A DNA stretch of 64,000 nucleotides from Eudorina sp. 2006-703-Eu-15 (Eukaryota > Chlorophyta > Chlorophyceae > Chlamydomonadales > Volvocaceae): positions 62,001 through 126,000 of the forward strand of contig BDSI01000086.1 in assembly GCA_003117195.1 (NCBI GenBank). Reading direction: 5' to 3'. The notes beneath the pieces are model-generated. The model saw only the letters and a program-made list of their open reading frames with translations. It searched no databases and was not told where the DNA came from. How positions within the stretch are numbered: the first letter of the stretch is position 1; each line of letters starts with the position of its first letter. This document shows, one piece after another, positions 23,324-33,240 of this stretch. Both the position numbers and the translations under genes were made by a program.

Positions 23324-25227
23324 ATATATACATGAGGCTGGATTACCAGACCATCCATGGCCAGAGTTAGGCCTGGTCAGATGTGCACAAGACGCGTCCC
23401 AAAGCCACAATACAGAATATATACACCCAGCCGCCAACGCGCCCGCTGACCCTGTTACTCTGTTTATAATCCTATGTGGCCGGGCCCCTTGTGCCGGACG
23501 CTGCTGCAGCCGCCACCACCGCCGGCACTGCCTGCCCGTCCTCCGCCCTGCTGAAGAGGCGCCTGCGTGCGGGACACCGCATAGGGCAAGCCCAACGAGG
23601 TACATGCGCCGCACCAGCCGGATAACGTATCTTTGGATTGGGTACGAGACCGGGCGTGTCAATGGAGGAAACAGGTGGATGTGTGCAAGGCCTCACCCAA
23701 GTAGGACGAAGAAACTGTCCGACCTCCGCCTAGCCTTCCGCATCACCCAACAATGGGTCGCGCCCATCGCTCGCGCCCTCATGGACAGCGTATTTGAAAT
23801 GGTTATCGTTGCAGGTAGACAAACGGATTTCCGGGAACAAGGGTCATATATATGATTATTAAACTTCCCTGTTCGGATTGGCTTGCGCCCTCGAAAAACC
23901 GTCCAATAACCACTGAATGAAAATGATACTCCTATCAGTCGACAAACATAGCGAAGCTGGCATTTTAAGGAAAAGAGAATTTCCGATTACTGTGCGGTAA
24001 ACGGAATTGATCGTAACACCAGTCAGGCACATACTATTGTACAGGTCTCCCTTTGTAATGTTAGTGTAATGTTTAAAAATTAATCATCTACCATTAACGA
24101 TATGCTTGCACAAGCCGAACATCAATGAGTAACAAACACAGTCAAACTACCGCCAAGAAACGTCATCTGTATCAGTCACACTTAAATTGAAGTCGGTCCC
24201 CTCTTTCATTATTTTTTTTAATTTAATTTATCTATGTTATCTACGATAGCCTTGGCGTAACTGTGACGCAAGCGAACATGCATACCGTCCAGAGATAAGT
24301 GGAAGGCAAAAAACAAAGAATAATTAGCGAGCGTAACGACAAATCAAAGGGAGAAGCTATTGCAGCAGGCGCCGTCAGCCATCGAACGGATAGCGAAGTC
24401 GACATATGTAGATGATGCGTAGTTGCTATACGACATATCGAAACCGGTGATAGAAACTGCGACCAAGAATGACCATTGAAATCTGGGTGCAAATAAGTTA
24501 CATGTGCGTGCACAAGACAGAAACTGCAGGGCAGCCCACCGATTAGGCGAAAGGCGATAGCCGATAGCGCATACTGTGCAGATAGTCACGATAGTCGTGA
24601 CAGCATCGTCGTCACACTTAGTTCGCCCCCAGGCCGCAGCTATCCAGGAAATTACCTGATTTTTGCATTTTGCGTTGCATAGTGAGGGAAAGAAGGGTAT
24701 GTACTTTTGCGCAGTACGGTGCAGAAATGTCTTCGCCAACGGGACCGCAATACTGCATTTTTCGTTCATAGGGATCCCAATCTCATTCCGTTGTTTCGTC
24801 ATGCTTCTGAGGCGGCGCGAGCGATGCGAACAGAGAAGTTACTGATCAATAATTAACCCAGCGCCGTACACCTTTTTCCCCGGCATGCACGGATGCTTAA
24901 CATTTATGAAATTAACATTTACCGCATTAATCAAATAACGGATAACCAGACGCTCTCTACATCCCTTCACAGCTACCCAAACATGGTCACACATACATAA
25001 TTTACCTACATATCAAGGACATTGAGCGGAGCCAATCAAATTCATTTCGTTATCGCCACTTTTAACGTTCAACACGACTTAACCTCCTTGAGAACTTCTT
25101 CTGCTGCTCCGCGGGTCGCCAAGCACATTAGACATTTGGCAGGACGGCTGAAGTGGGTGCGAACTAGCACTAAGTAGCCTTTGCATCATGGATAATAACT
25201 TCACTTTGCACAAGGGTAAAGGGTGCC

Positions 25228-26664
25228 ATGGTCATGGAAGGAGGCTCGGTTGGACCCGCCTCCGACTTGGAGCATTATGGCTGGCAGTGGCCCTGCACGC
25301 TTCTTACATGCGCCCTGGCACAGCTCAAAGTAAGTAAAGTTTTTTACATGAATTTAGGTGCTTACGGTGGTACGAGACTAGAGGCTGAATGTATGTGTAA
25401 CCGTTCGTTCGCCAGCAGTCGATTAGGTGAGCGTCAAAATTACTCGAACTTCGGTAAAACGCAAAGCCTACACTATGTATACAATGTTTCCATCTCCGTG
25501 CCCTCAATTTGATTTGCTACAAATGTGTACAGGCGTGCGCGTTTGCGAGCCTGCGGGTCTAACACACATCGTACGTTCGTTCTGGGTGGCTCGCTGCCTT
25601 GACGATACGGCTCTTTAGACAGGAACTGTTGCAAACGTGCCAGGCGTGTTGATTTACTAATAAATGGTGCATTCTGCCCACCCGCATCGTCCCTCGCGCC
25701 ATCCCAATGCGACCGTGCCGTCGTACATGCGTACTGTACGGCGGCATGCACGTCGGCTTCTGGTGGCTGACGACTTGAACGGCCGATCGACCCGGTGATT
25801 ACCGCACGCCCTTGTGTAACCTCGAATGCACCACTGCCACGAAATCAAGAGTTCTCAACGAGCACGTCGTCCATGTACTGCGGCCGCAGCAGTAGGAGCT
25901 ATTACGACTCCGGCGCAGATGATTCTTCCTTGACAAGCCTGTACCCGCTCACGACCATCTACTACAGCGCGGGTGACATCATGAACCGATTCGTGTCCAG
26001 TTTCACGATGCCCAATCTAACAGACGTTTTGGGGCCTAAGCATGGAACTTTCTTAGGAGGCGATCCGTTCAGCATCACCCTCAACCAATGGGTCGATCCC
26101 GTCGTCAGCGTGCGCGTGTGCTGCTACCCGACCGATTTCTGGGGTTACGCGCCGACGCAATTGCATTTTATGACCCGTAGCGGCGCCAATTTTTCGACGG
26201 ACGGGTGGTGCAACGACCTGCCGTCGTGGAAGAAGGTGCCGGACGGCTACATCCTGGGCGGCTTCAAGACCCTGTTCAGTGCTTATCCCGGCGCTACGTG
26301 GGTGCAGCGATTGGCCTTTATCTTCGTACGTGCAGAAAGAAGTACTCAACACTATCAAATGGCCACCGCCTCCACCACCCTCACCTTCTCCCCCGCCGTC
26401 ACCGCCGTCTCCCCCTCGACCTCCTTCACCCTCTCCACCGTCGCCTCCGTCCCCTCGGCCTCCTGGACCATCTCCACCATCGCCTCCGTCCCCTCGGCCT
26501 CCTAAACCCTCTCCACCATCGCCTCGGCCTCCTTGGACCCTCTCCACCGTCGCCTCCGTCCCCTCGGCCTCCTAAACCCTCTCCACCCTCTCCACCGTCG
26601 CCTCCGTCCCCTCGGCCTCCTCCACCCTCTCCACCGTCGCCTCCGTCCTGTTGTATCTCATTAC
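25228..26664 (+). CDS. Putative Pro-rich extracellular protein (frame disturbed)
   Basis: A first exon at 25228-25329 (34 codons, phase 0, AAA followed by the donor GTAAGT) is followed by an open region from about 25850. That region encodes a Cys-containing domain (VRVCCYPTDFWG, TDGWCNDLPSWKKVPDGYI). From about 26355 a Pro/Ser rod of the PPSPPSPRPP type begins, as in hydroxyproline-rich cell-wall proteins of the pherophorin kind. I do not recognise the globular domain and do not see the standard pherophorin cysteine pattern. The Pro-rich frame is not in phase with the globular frame, and a one-base difference near 26544 shifts it again. Either short introns are missed or the gene is broken. 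The acceptor before the second exon is not resolved. Confidence 0.35.
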
Positions 26665-26672
26665 AGGTTTCC

Positions 26673-26881
26673 CTTAGCCGTTGGCTAGGTATGCTCATAA
26701 CTTAACCGTTGGTTGAGTTCGGCCGTTGGCCGTGGTTCTACGAAGCTTTCGTATGGACCTGGGATTACGACGGTTTCGTTGTAATCGTGACGCTTGTCAC
26801 TGGTAGACTCGTTCGAGGCTGATATTTCACCGGTTAATGTACACTATTCGATGCGTTGCATCGTGTAAGCTATCGGCTTAC
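26673..26881 (+). repeat. Array of about ten distinct small hairpins
   Basis: Consecutive inverted repeats occupy almost every base. The clear ones are 26675-26687 (TAGCC-GTT-GGCTA), 26699-26719 (9-bp stem with one wobble, GTT loop), 26720-26732 (CGGCC-GTT-GGCCG), 26739-26753 (TACGAA-GCT-TTCGTA), 26763-26786 (10-bp stem with one wobble, GTTT loop), 26787-26800 (GTGAC-GCTT-GTCAC), 26808-26817 (CTCG-TT-CGAG), 26849-26863 (CGATGC-GTT-GCATCG) and 26865-26881 (GTAAGC-TATCG-GCTTAC). Stems differ from one another while loops are short and often GTT. The array sits between two Pro-rich coding segments, perhaps as an intron. Confidence 0.8.
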
Positions 26882-26895
26882 TTGGAGATTACGAC

Positions 26896-27756
26896 ATGCC
26901 GGGAAAGGCCGTACGTATTCTTCGACCATCGGGCTTTGTAGCCTACTGTGTCTCATTATCCGGTAGTTCTCACTACCACCTAACAGTGGACGTGGGATAC
27001 AACACGTCCCTGCCCAACCAAGACGTGCTGCCTCCGCCGTCCCCACCGCCATCTCCGTCACCTTCGCCTGCTTCGCTCCAGCCTCCTGCAGTCTCACCAC
27101 CGTCGCCTCCGTCCCCGCCCTACAAGAATGTTCCGCCTCTTTATTCCCCAGCCGGGCCACCGCCATCTCCGCCTCCCCTGCCGGTACCGCCCTCGCCGCC
27201 CTTATCAACCTCGCCGCCGTCCCCGCCCTACAGGAACGTTCCGCCTCTTTATTCCCCCGCCGGGCCACCGCCTTCTCCGCCTCCCCTGCCGCTATCGCCC
27301 CCGCCACCCTTATCGACCTCTCCTCCGTCACCACTCCCGGTCGCGCCGCGATCTCCACCTGCTCCTGCTGCCCAGCTGGCACCGTCCTCCTTGCCACCTC
27401 CTCCACCGCCGTCGCCGCACCCATCGCCCCGTCAGTCACCATCGATGCCCAAACCTCCTCTGCCCCCGAATGTGGAAGTCGATTACAGTTTCCTAAAAAC
27501 GGAGCCGAAGTTCAAGGTGAGCTTGCCGTGCCTCGGGTCCATGCACGGAGATAGAAACATACACCGAAAAAGAAATATTTGCAAATATAATTGTTCGTGG
27601 AACATTCTCAGACGGTAACAATTGTTACATATATTGTAACATCATGTAGGGCATAAGGGTCATGGGGAAGAAATGCAGTACTTGCGCCGTGTCTTTTTCT
27701 TGCTCCGTATTGTATGTGACTGACCTGCTTACATTGCAGATGAGCGAGGGCGGTTG

Positions 27757-27811
<55 letters not shown>

Positions 27812-29942
27812 ACGGTGCCTACGGTGGCGAGGAGGACGACGAGGGCGAAGTCGAGATCAGTGTGAAGAAGCACGTCAAGGCGCAGTCTTACAGCAACTGG
27901 CCCATCCGTAACATCAAGCTGGAGCGCAGCAGTGACGGCAAGTTCTCGCTGTCAAAGCTAAGCGACGCTTGTGACAGCGACCCGTTCTTCAAGGGCCAGA
28001 ACATGGGCGACATTCGTGACAAGGTGAGGATTAGTTTGGTAGCTGGATTCGCGTCTGTATGCTGACAGTGACCGACATTCCGGCCTGACCCACATGCGGC
28101 GCTCGGTTTCGCGTCACTGCCACCGTTCACCGCTGCATGCCGACAGTCCGCTGCCTGACCCAGATCCAAACTGTCTTGTTGCTTGCCTCCTACCCCACAG
28201 AGACCTGGCGGTGGCCCAGCGGGATACGTCGCGATCACCAACAACGAGGACCTGACCGACTACATTGACAACAGGATTTACAGGAACCGCGTCCTCGTGC
28301 TCTGGAGCAAGCCAGCAGCAGAGACATTGCCTCCCGACCCCGCAGCGCGCCCAGGACGACGCCCGGCCACCGGCACAGAGCGCGCGGAGCGGCCTCTCGG
28401 CAACCTATCCTTTGCGGAGAACAAGCTCACGTCCTCGGACTACTTCGCCAGGGTATGATTGGGAATGATACTGGGTATACGCCGGTGTCCCTTGGGCAAC
28501 ATATCCAGGCAGTCACTGTTGTGGGTACAGCGGAAGACATGCCTGGCTTTTAGCCTGAACATGGATTACTAGCCCGAATGCGTTTGGTAATGCTATCGCT
28601 TGCACAAACTCCTTGGTCTCTATGTCTGTGAATCCTCGCGCAGCACGGCGAGGCATGCCAGGAGATCATTGCCAAGCACCCCTACTTGGACGACGAGCGG
28701 TACACGACGGTCGTAAAGCAGTGGGCGGCGATACTGGTAGGTTGCTTAATGTGGGAGGGTGTTTAAGACGCGAGTGCAGCTGTTTCAAGACCTGCTTCAC
28801 GCAATCCCTTTCGGAGTCGACTTCTGCCGTGCCAGAATGGGTAGGGCTCTTCATGCTATGCTCGTACACCTGCTGTACACACACCGTGCAGAATTCCTAG
28901 GTGCCGAAACCCGGATTGCCTTCTGTGAACCCAGAATAACCCACATCTAATACCCATCTTCTGCTTCCATTGTCACCACTCCCTTACCAGGCGACCGGCT
29001 ACAACTCGGAGGCCACGGCCATCGTCATGCCCGCCCCAGTGAAGAAGACGTATGATGCGCTGCTGAACAAGGCAGAGCGCGGGCGCATTGTCGACAACTG
29101 GCAAGGGAACGACCGCGCATACAAGAACCTGGACGGCGCGGCCCCGCCGCGGCAACCGCAAGGGTTGCCACGCCCTGCCTTTCAGCCTGGCAGTTGGGCA
29201 GCGGCGGCGACGGGCACTGCGTCGGGTTTCGTCGGTGGGCAGGCGGGACCAAGCCGCAGTGCACGTGCTCTGCAGGGAGGGCATGCCAATCCGTGCAGTT
29301 CCAGCAACGGATTTACTGGGCCCCAATGCCTACCGCGCTTTGCGCCTACTCACTGCGTGAACCGCCCCTATCAGGACAACAGCACCAGCAAGTCACAGGT
29401 GTTTGTGCAGGGCGAGCTCGTGCAGGTGACTGGTGAATACCATGATGGATACATACTTGTTAAGTACGGCCGCACCGTCATCGATGAGAACCAGTGCCCC
29501 AAGTCCGCCTGTGACCGTGCCTGGCTGCCCGCCATGGTCCTCACCAAGCTCGTCGAATCCCAGGAGGACCCCCCTCCGCCACCTCCCTCATCACGGCAGG
29601 TAACCAGGGGGTGTGCGTGGCATGGGGCACTGGGGCATGGAACTTGAACGGACCCCTGTATTGCTTCGATAAGTAGCACCCCTTTATTGCTCAGCTCTGT
29701 ATCGAGACTTTCCTTGTCCACTCATGCCATTGCAGGGGTTCGGTATCAAGAGCGAGCCCGGCATCAAGAGCGAGCCCGGCATCAATAGCGAGCTCTGCAT
29801 CAAGAGGGAGCTCGGTGTCAAGCGCGAGCCTGGTGCCGCAGTGGGAACGCCCTGGGGTCACTGCCAGCGCAAGAAGCGGTGCTCGGTTATCGAACTGCTG
29901 TCGGACGACGACGATGACGACGACGTCCAGATCGTGGGCTGA
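26896..29942 (+). CDS. Protein with Pro-rich N-part, SUMO-site repeats and SIM-like tail
   Basis: Likely exons are 26896-27516 (Pro-rich, ending in an LKTEP motif), 27740-28023, 28201-28452, 28644-28736, 28991-29599 and 29736-29942. The last five join in phase 0 with GT..AG introns. Only part of the protein looks globular. The 28991 exon contains an SH3/Tudor-like stretch (GELVQVTGEYHDGYILVKYG), and Pro runs precede the last exon. The final exon has tandem psi-K-x-E sites (IKSEPG twice, IKREL, VKREPG). It ends with VIELLSDDDDDDD and VQIVG, resembling SUMO-interacting motifs beside an acidic patch. I do not recognise the family; a nuclear, SUMO-linked role is inferred from these motifs. A 14-copy TGCC array at 27755-27810 puts the frame entering at ATG 27740 out of register with the downstream frame. 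Whether the Pro-rich exon belongs to this gene is uncertain. Confidence 0.5.
27755..27810 (+). repeat. TGCC tetranucleotide array in an exon
   Basis: Fourteen uninterrupted TGCC units lie just after an apparent acceptor (TTGCAG at 27734-27739) and ATG at 27740. The unit length is not a multiple of three, so copy number decides which downstream frame is read. With 14 copies, the frame from ATG 27740 stops at 27865. The frame that continues through the later exons would match with 15 or 12 copies. Confidence 0.9.
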
Positions 29943-30513
29943 ACGACCGCACTTGCACATGTGCTCGCGCAGTCAGGCGGTGGCCGTATCGGGATCGTGG
30001 GTGGCTGGGCAGGCGGGACAAAGTGGCGGCGGCATCGGGATCGTGTGAGCTGAACTTGTGGTGGTACGTAAGCACCTTCTGTATTTCTGTGCAGGGGCAC
30101 AACACAACCCAGTGTATGCGGTCTGTGTTTACTAGTAACGATAACGTGTCCTGAGTCCGACGCTGTGGACGTGTCAAGGGCAAATGAAGGGCTGCCTTGA
30201 ACTGGCGTGTAGTAGGAGCATCGGGATACAGTGACCCTGGGGTCGTCATTGGGAAAATGATGCAGGATGATTCTTTTTTTAGTATACAAGCAGGGTTACA
30301 GCATTGGCCATGGCTGTCGCAGACCCAAATTTCCAATATGCAATCTGCTATGCTTTCATGTTTCGATTGGCTCTGGGACAAAGGGCACCATCTCTGGAAG
30401 AGATGCTCAGCTGTTTAACTGCTGTACGAGTCGGACGACAACGATGTTCCGATAGTGCGCTGATACGTAGGCACCTTTATGTGCAGGGGTTCACATGCAT
30501 GTTCCAACCGTTC
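29943..30513 (+). repeat. Degenerate copies of the preceding gene's 3' end
   Basis: The end of the 29942 gene (GATCGTGGG then a stop) recurs at about 29990-30050. A longer stretch recurs at about 30427-30500: acidic codons, a stop, then a TACGTAGGCACC segment and GTGCAGGGG. These look like decayed tandem duplications of its terminal exon plus 3' flank. Confidence 0.5.
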
Positions 30514-31816
30514 TTACGCCGAGATCGTTACATATGTGCTGTTGGAGACAGATTCGTTTCCAGGAAACCCCATGCAACTCTGTCGGGCCGCGACAACTGG
30601 CTCTTGGGTACATCGCACGCCTCTCCCAAACAACAGCAACACAGCCCATACGGTCTCTATCTGTCGCTGCAGCACAAGGATAACTACCGGTCGTAAAAGT
30701 GCACCGCTCGGATCCAGTTCGTGCATGCTTCCGCGGTAATGGACTCAAATGCCGCATCAATTGCAGCCATAGGGGGCACAATGCATACGAAGTCGCAGTG
30801 CGACTTGATCCATTGCTTGACGGCAGAAAACAGCTTCTCGATGGGGTTTTACACAGGTGAGTACGGCGGAAGGAAAAGGAACTGAACGCCCATCGCATCA
30901 CACAGGCCTCCCAGTGCAGCCTTGTCGTGAATCGTACAGTTGTCAAAAACAACGACTGAGTGGTCGTCTGGGAACTCGTTCAGCAACGGAACCTGCAGGA
31001 ATTGCGGAATAGAGTTACGTTCTTTTCACCATTCAGACGCAGCCTGAGCCATCCTTACCACGTCGCACGTAAAGAAATCCAGGAACGTCTGCTTGTCGGC
31101 CGCGCCCTCCAATGTGCGTCGAGCCAGAACGCCCTTGGTGCTCATTGCGGCAATAGTCGTGAACCGCCTGCCCCGGACGAAGATGCTGTGAGACTTGCTC
31201 AGCTCGCCACGCTGCGCCCACGCGTACGGACGGTTCAGCGTACGGTCGTCCTGCAACAACGCCCTTCACGTCAGCTATACGCACATACCCATCGAATACC
31301 AATGTACTCTTCAGTACTCACCGTGGCCACTTCATCAAAGAAGATATATTGATCGGCGGTGTAGCCATTCAAGCCCACGAACTCGCGGTACGCAGCCTGG
31401 GCATCTGCCCGCGCTTCGTACGCTCTTGTGAATACCCTCTTGCGTACGTAGCCGAGCTCCGCGAGGGCCTTGCTTATATCGGAGACTGTCCACGTTTGAC
31501 CAAGGCACTGCTCCATGCCCTGGGCCAGCTCCGATAGCAACGACTGGTCATTCGCTTGAACGAGCTCCACAAGGGTCTCCGCTGCGACCCAGTCGAATTT
31601 GCGCGTTTTGCGCCTGTCTGTCTGACCTTCGGGAGCAGTGATTTGACCGCTTGAACGGAAATCGTTCACTATGGAGGCTACAGTGTCAGCGCAAGGATGA
31701 CCGCCAAAAAAGTCAGCTATGACGTTATATGTGAAACCTTCGTTGAAATACAGATGACAGACGCGTTCTCGGGTGTCTAAGCTGTAGTAGTGCTGTCTGG
31801 CGAGATCTGCGGCCAT
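30514..31816 (-). pseudogene. IS630/Tc1-mariner-type DDE transposase, disabled
   Basis: Three exons join in phase 0 on the minus strand: 31816-31322, 31250-31059 and 30992 downward, with GTGAGT/GTAAGG donors and TTGCAG/CTGCAG acceptors. The first exon begins MAADLARQHYYSLDTRERV and has a helix-turn-helix-like N-terminal region. It ends in IFFDEVAT, which carries the first catalytic Asp. The third exon has VVVFDNCTIHDK (second Asp) and LPPYSPV. A TAA at 30849-30851 then interrupts the motif just before NPIEKLFS, which carries the catalytic Glu. Beyond it the frame stays open to a stop at 30514. The disrupted PPYSP..NPIE motif marks a non-functional copy unless this is a sequencing error. No terminal inverted repeats were identified. 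Confidence 0.8.
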
Positions 31817-32062
31817 TCGGTATGGGCGTGTTAGGATTGTATGACTGAAAAAGTTGAACCCGCAGTAGGGATTAGCTATACACGGGCCGCGGAGACAGTA
31901 CGTTTTGGTGAGCAATCCTGGACGAGCAAACTGAGCAAACTGAGCAATCTAGGTTTGGTCAACATCGCGAAGTTCACGTTGGAAACGGAATTTGTTTTGC
32001 AACCCGCCATAATATACTAATAATATTAGTAATGCTAAAAATACTAATAAGTATAACCCCCT

Positions 32063-32087
32063 TTTAAACCTAAACCCCAAACCCTAC
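32063..32087 (+). repeat. Telomere-like degenerate repeat patch
   Basis: The bases read TTTAAACCTAAACCCCAAAC CCTA, close to the CCCTAAA-type complement of plant and volvocine telomere repeats but degenerate. They abut the 16-bp hairpin stem, which itself begins with AACCCTA. Confidence 0.45.
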
Positions 32088-32114
32088 AGTTATAATTGTT
32101 ATAACTGTAGGGTT
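32080..32114. repeat. Perfect 16-bp-stem hairpin, TTG loop
   Basis: Bases 32080-32095 (AACCCTACAGTTATAA) pair perfectly with 32099-32114, leaving a three-base TTG loop. Confidence 0.95.
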
Positions 32115-32944
32115 ATAAAAACAATTATAATAATTGCTTTTCAAACATGATCCCAACTCACCGCCTCCGGCCCTTTTCCCATGTGAGTGTTTGACCAGAG
32201 CATCATCGTCATTGCTATATGATATATAGAGCAATCCACTAATATTACCAACATTGTTACGTTGATGCAAACGTCGTGCTTGTTACAACAAAATTGTATG
32301 TGCACACTATACACACAGCAATCATCTTCCTTTTCATGACTGCCACTACTAATGTTGCATAATGCAGTTCGATCCCTCGCGAGATATAGACGAGCTCCAA
32401 TGGAAGGCGTACGGGGCCCTAACAAGCTTGCAAACGTCCGACGGGATGTGTCCCCTCGACAATCGTACATGGGCGGTCATTGGAAGCTCGGTAAGTACCA
32501 GCAGACGGCTACGGCGGAAAGTACTACTATGATATAAAAACCTAACAACAACAATTATAATTATAATTTTAGAAGTTACAAACAGTATTACTAATGATAT
32601 ATTAATGTATTTATAATTATAATCATATTTATAGTATACGAATAATAAGTACGCTGGGTAATCCTAGCGTGAAATAAGGCGGCAGGGGCGGCATATTTAA
32701 ATGCCGCGCTATCGCCATCAGTGTGGCTATCTTAGTTTTTGGAGTATCGGCTAGAGATTCACCTGTCATAGAAACTTCTGAAAAATCTGTCTATAGAGAG
32801 ATATTCACGGCTAGAAACGGGTTTAAGTATCTACAGAGATTTGTACACACGCCCAGGTACACTAACAGGTGTGACCATTTATTTATTACGGAACTAATAC
32901 CACTCATAAGCAACCTCTGTTCCGGTTCACTCGTTGAAAAAACC

Positions 32945-33240
32945 AGTCATGGAGGGCGCCGCCAGTCATGGGCCCAGTCATGAACCCAGTCATGATCCCA
33001 GTCATGGCATGCCCTCCAGTCATAGGCCCGTTCATGAGGAAGTGCAGCCATGACTGGCGGCAGTCATAGGCCCGTTCATGGACGGGGGCTTCATGACTGG
33101 CGGCAGTCATAGGCCCGTTCATGGACGGGGGCTTCATGACTGGCGGCAGTCATAGGCCCGTTCATGGACGGGGGCTGCATGACTGGCGGCAGTCATAGGC
33201 CCGTTCATGGCCCCGTTCATAGCCCCGTTCATGACCGATC
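32945..33240 (+). repeat. 43-bp CATGACTG hairpin minisatellite
   Basis: Variants of CAGTCATG/CATGACTG occur throughout. From about 33049 a regular 43-base unit is repeated nearly four times. Each unit contains two foldbacks, CATGACTG-GCGG-CAGTCAT and CCCGT-TCATGG-ACGGG. The upstream part (32945-33048) is a less regular CCCAGTCATG series. Open frames through it (MTG repeats on the minus strand) are artefacts. Confidence 0.85.

Larger units (their letters stand above)
20460..25227. other. Gene-poor repeat-bearing region
   Basis: I see no supportable gene. Noted features are a hairpin with an 8-bp stem followed by a T run near 20521-20545, the 20-bp tandem repeat at 21774, an inverted copy of a 44-45 kb sequence at 23176, and a clearly AT-rich stretch from about 23860 to 25200. 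Open frames here lack family motifs or supported splice sites. Confidence 0.45.
31980..32670. other. AT-rich hairpin island
   Basis: A sharply AT-rich block lies in otherwise GC-rich DNA. It holds TA-rich palindromes (ACTAATAATATTAGT near 32020) and a perfect 16-bp-stem hairpin at 32080-32114. A GCGGCAT..ATGCCGC palindrome lies just beyond, near 32691. No gene is supported. Its composition is compatible with inserted organellar DNA or a foldback element. Confidence 0.5.

Noticed and set aside
23280..23855. Plus-strand 191-codon frame
   Set aside because: It begins inside a dispersed repeat and shows no family motif. The opposite strand is also open over much of it.
32945..33240. Possible CRISPR array
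   Set aside because: The units are contiguous 43-base tandem repeats without unique spacers, in a eukaryotic context with no cas genes.
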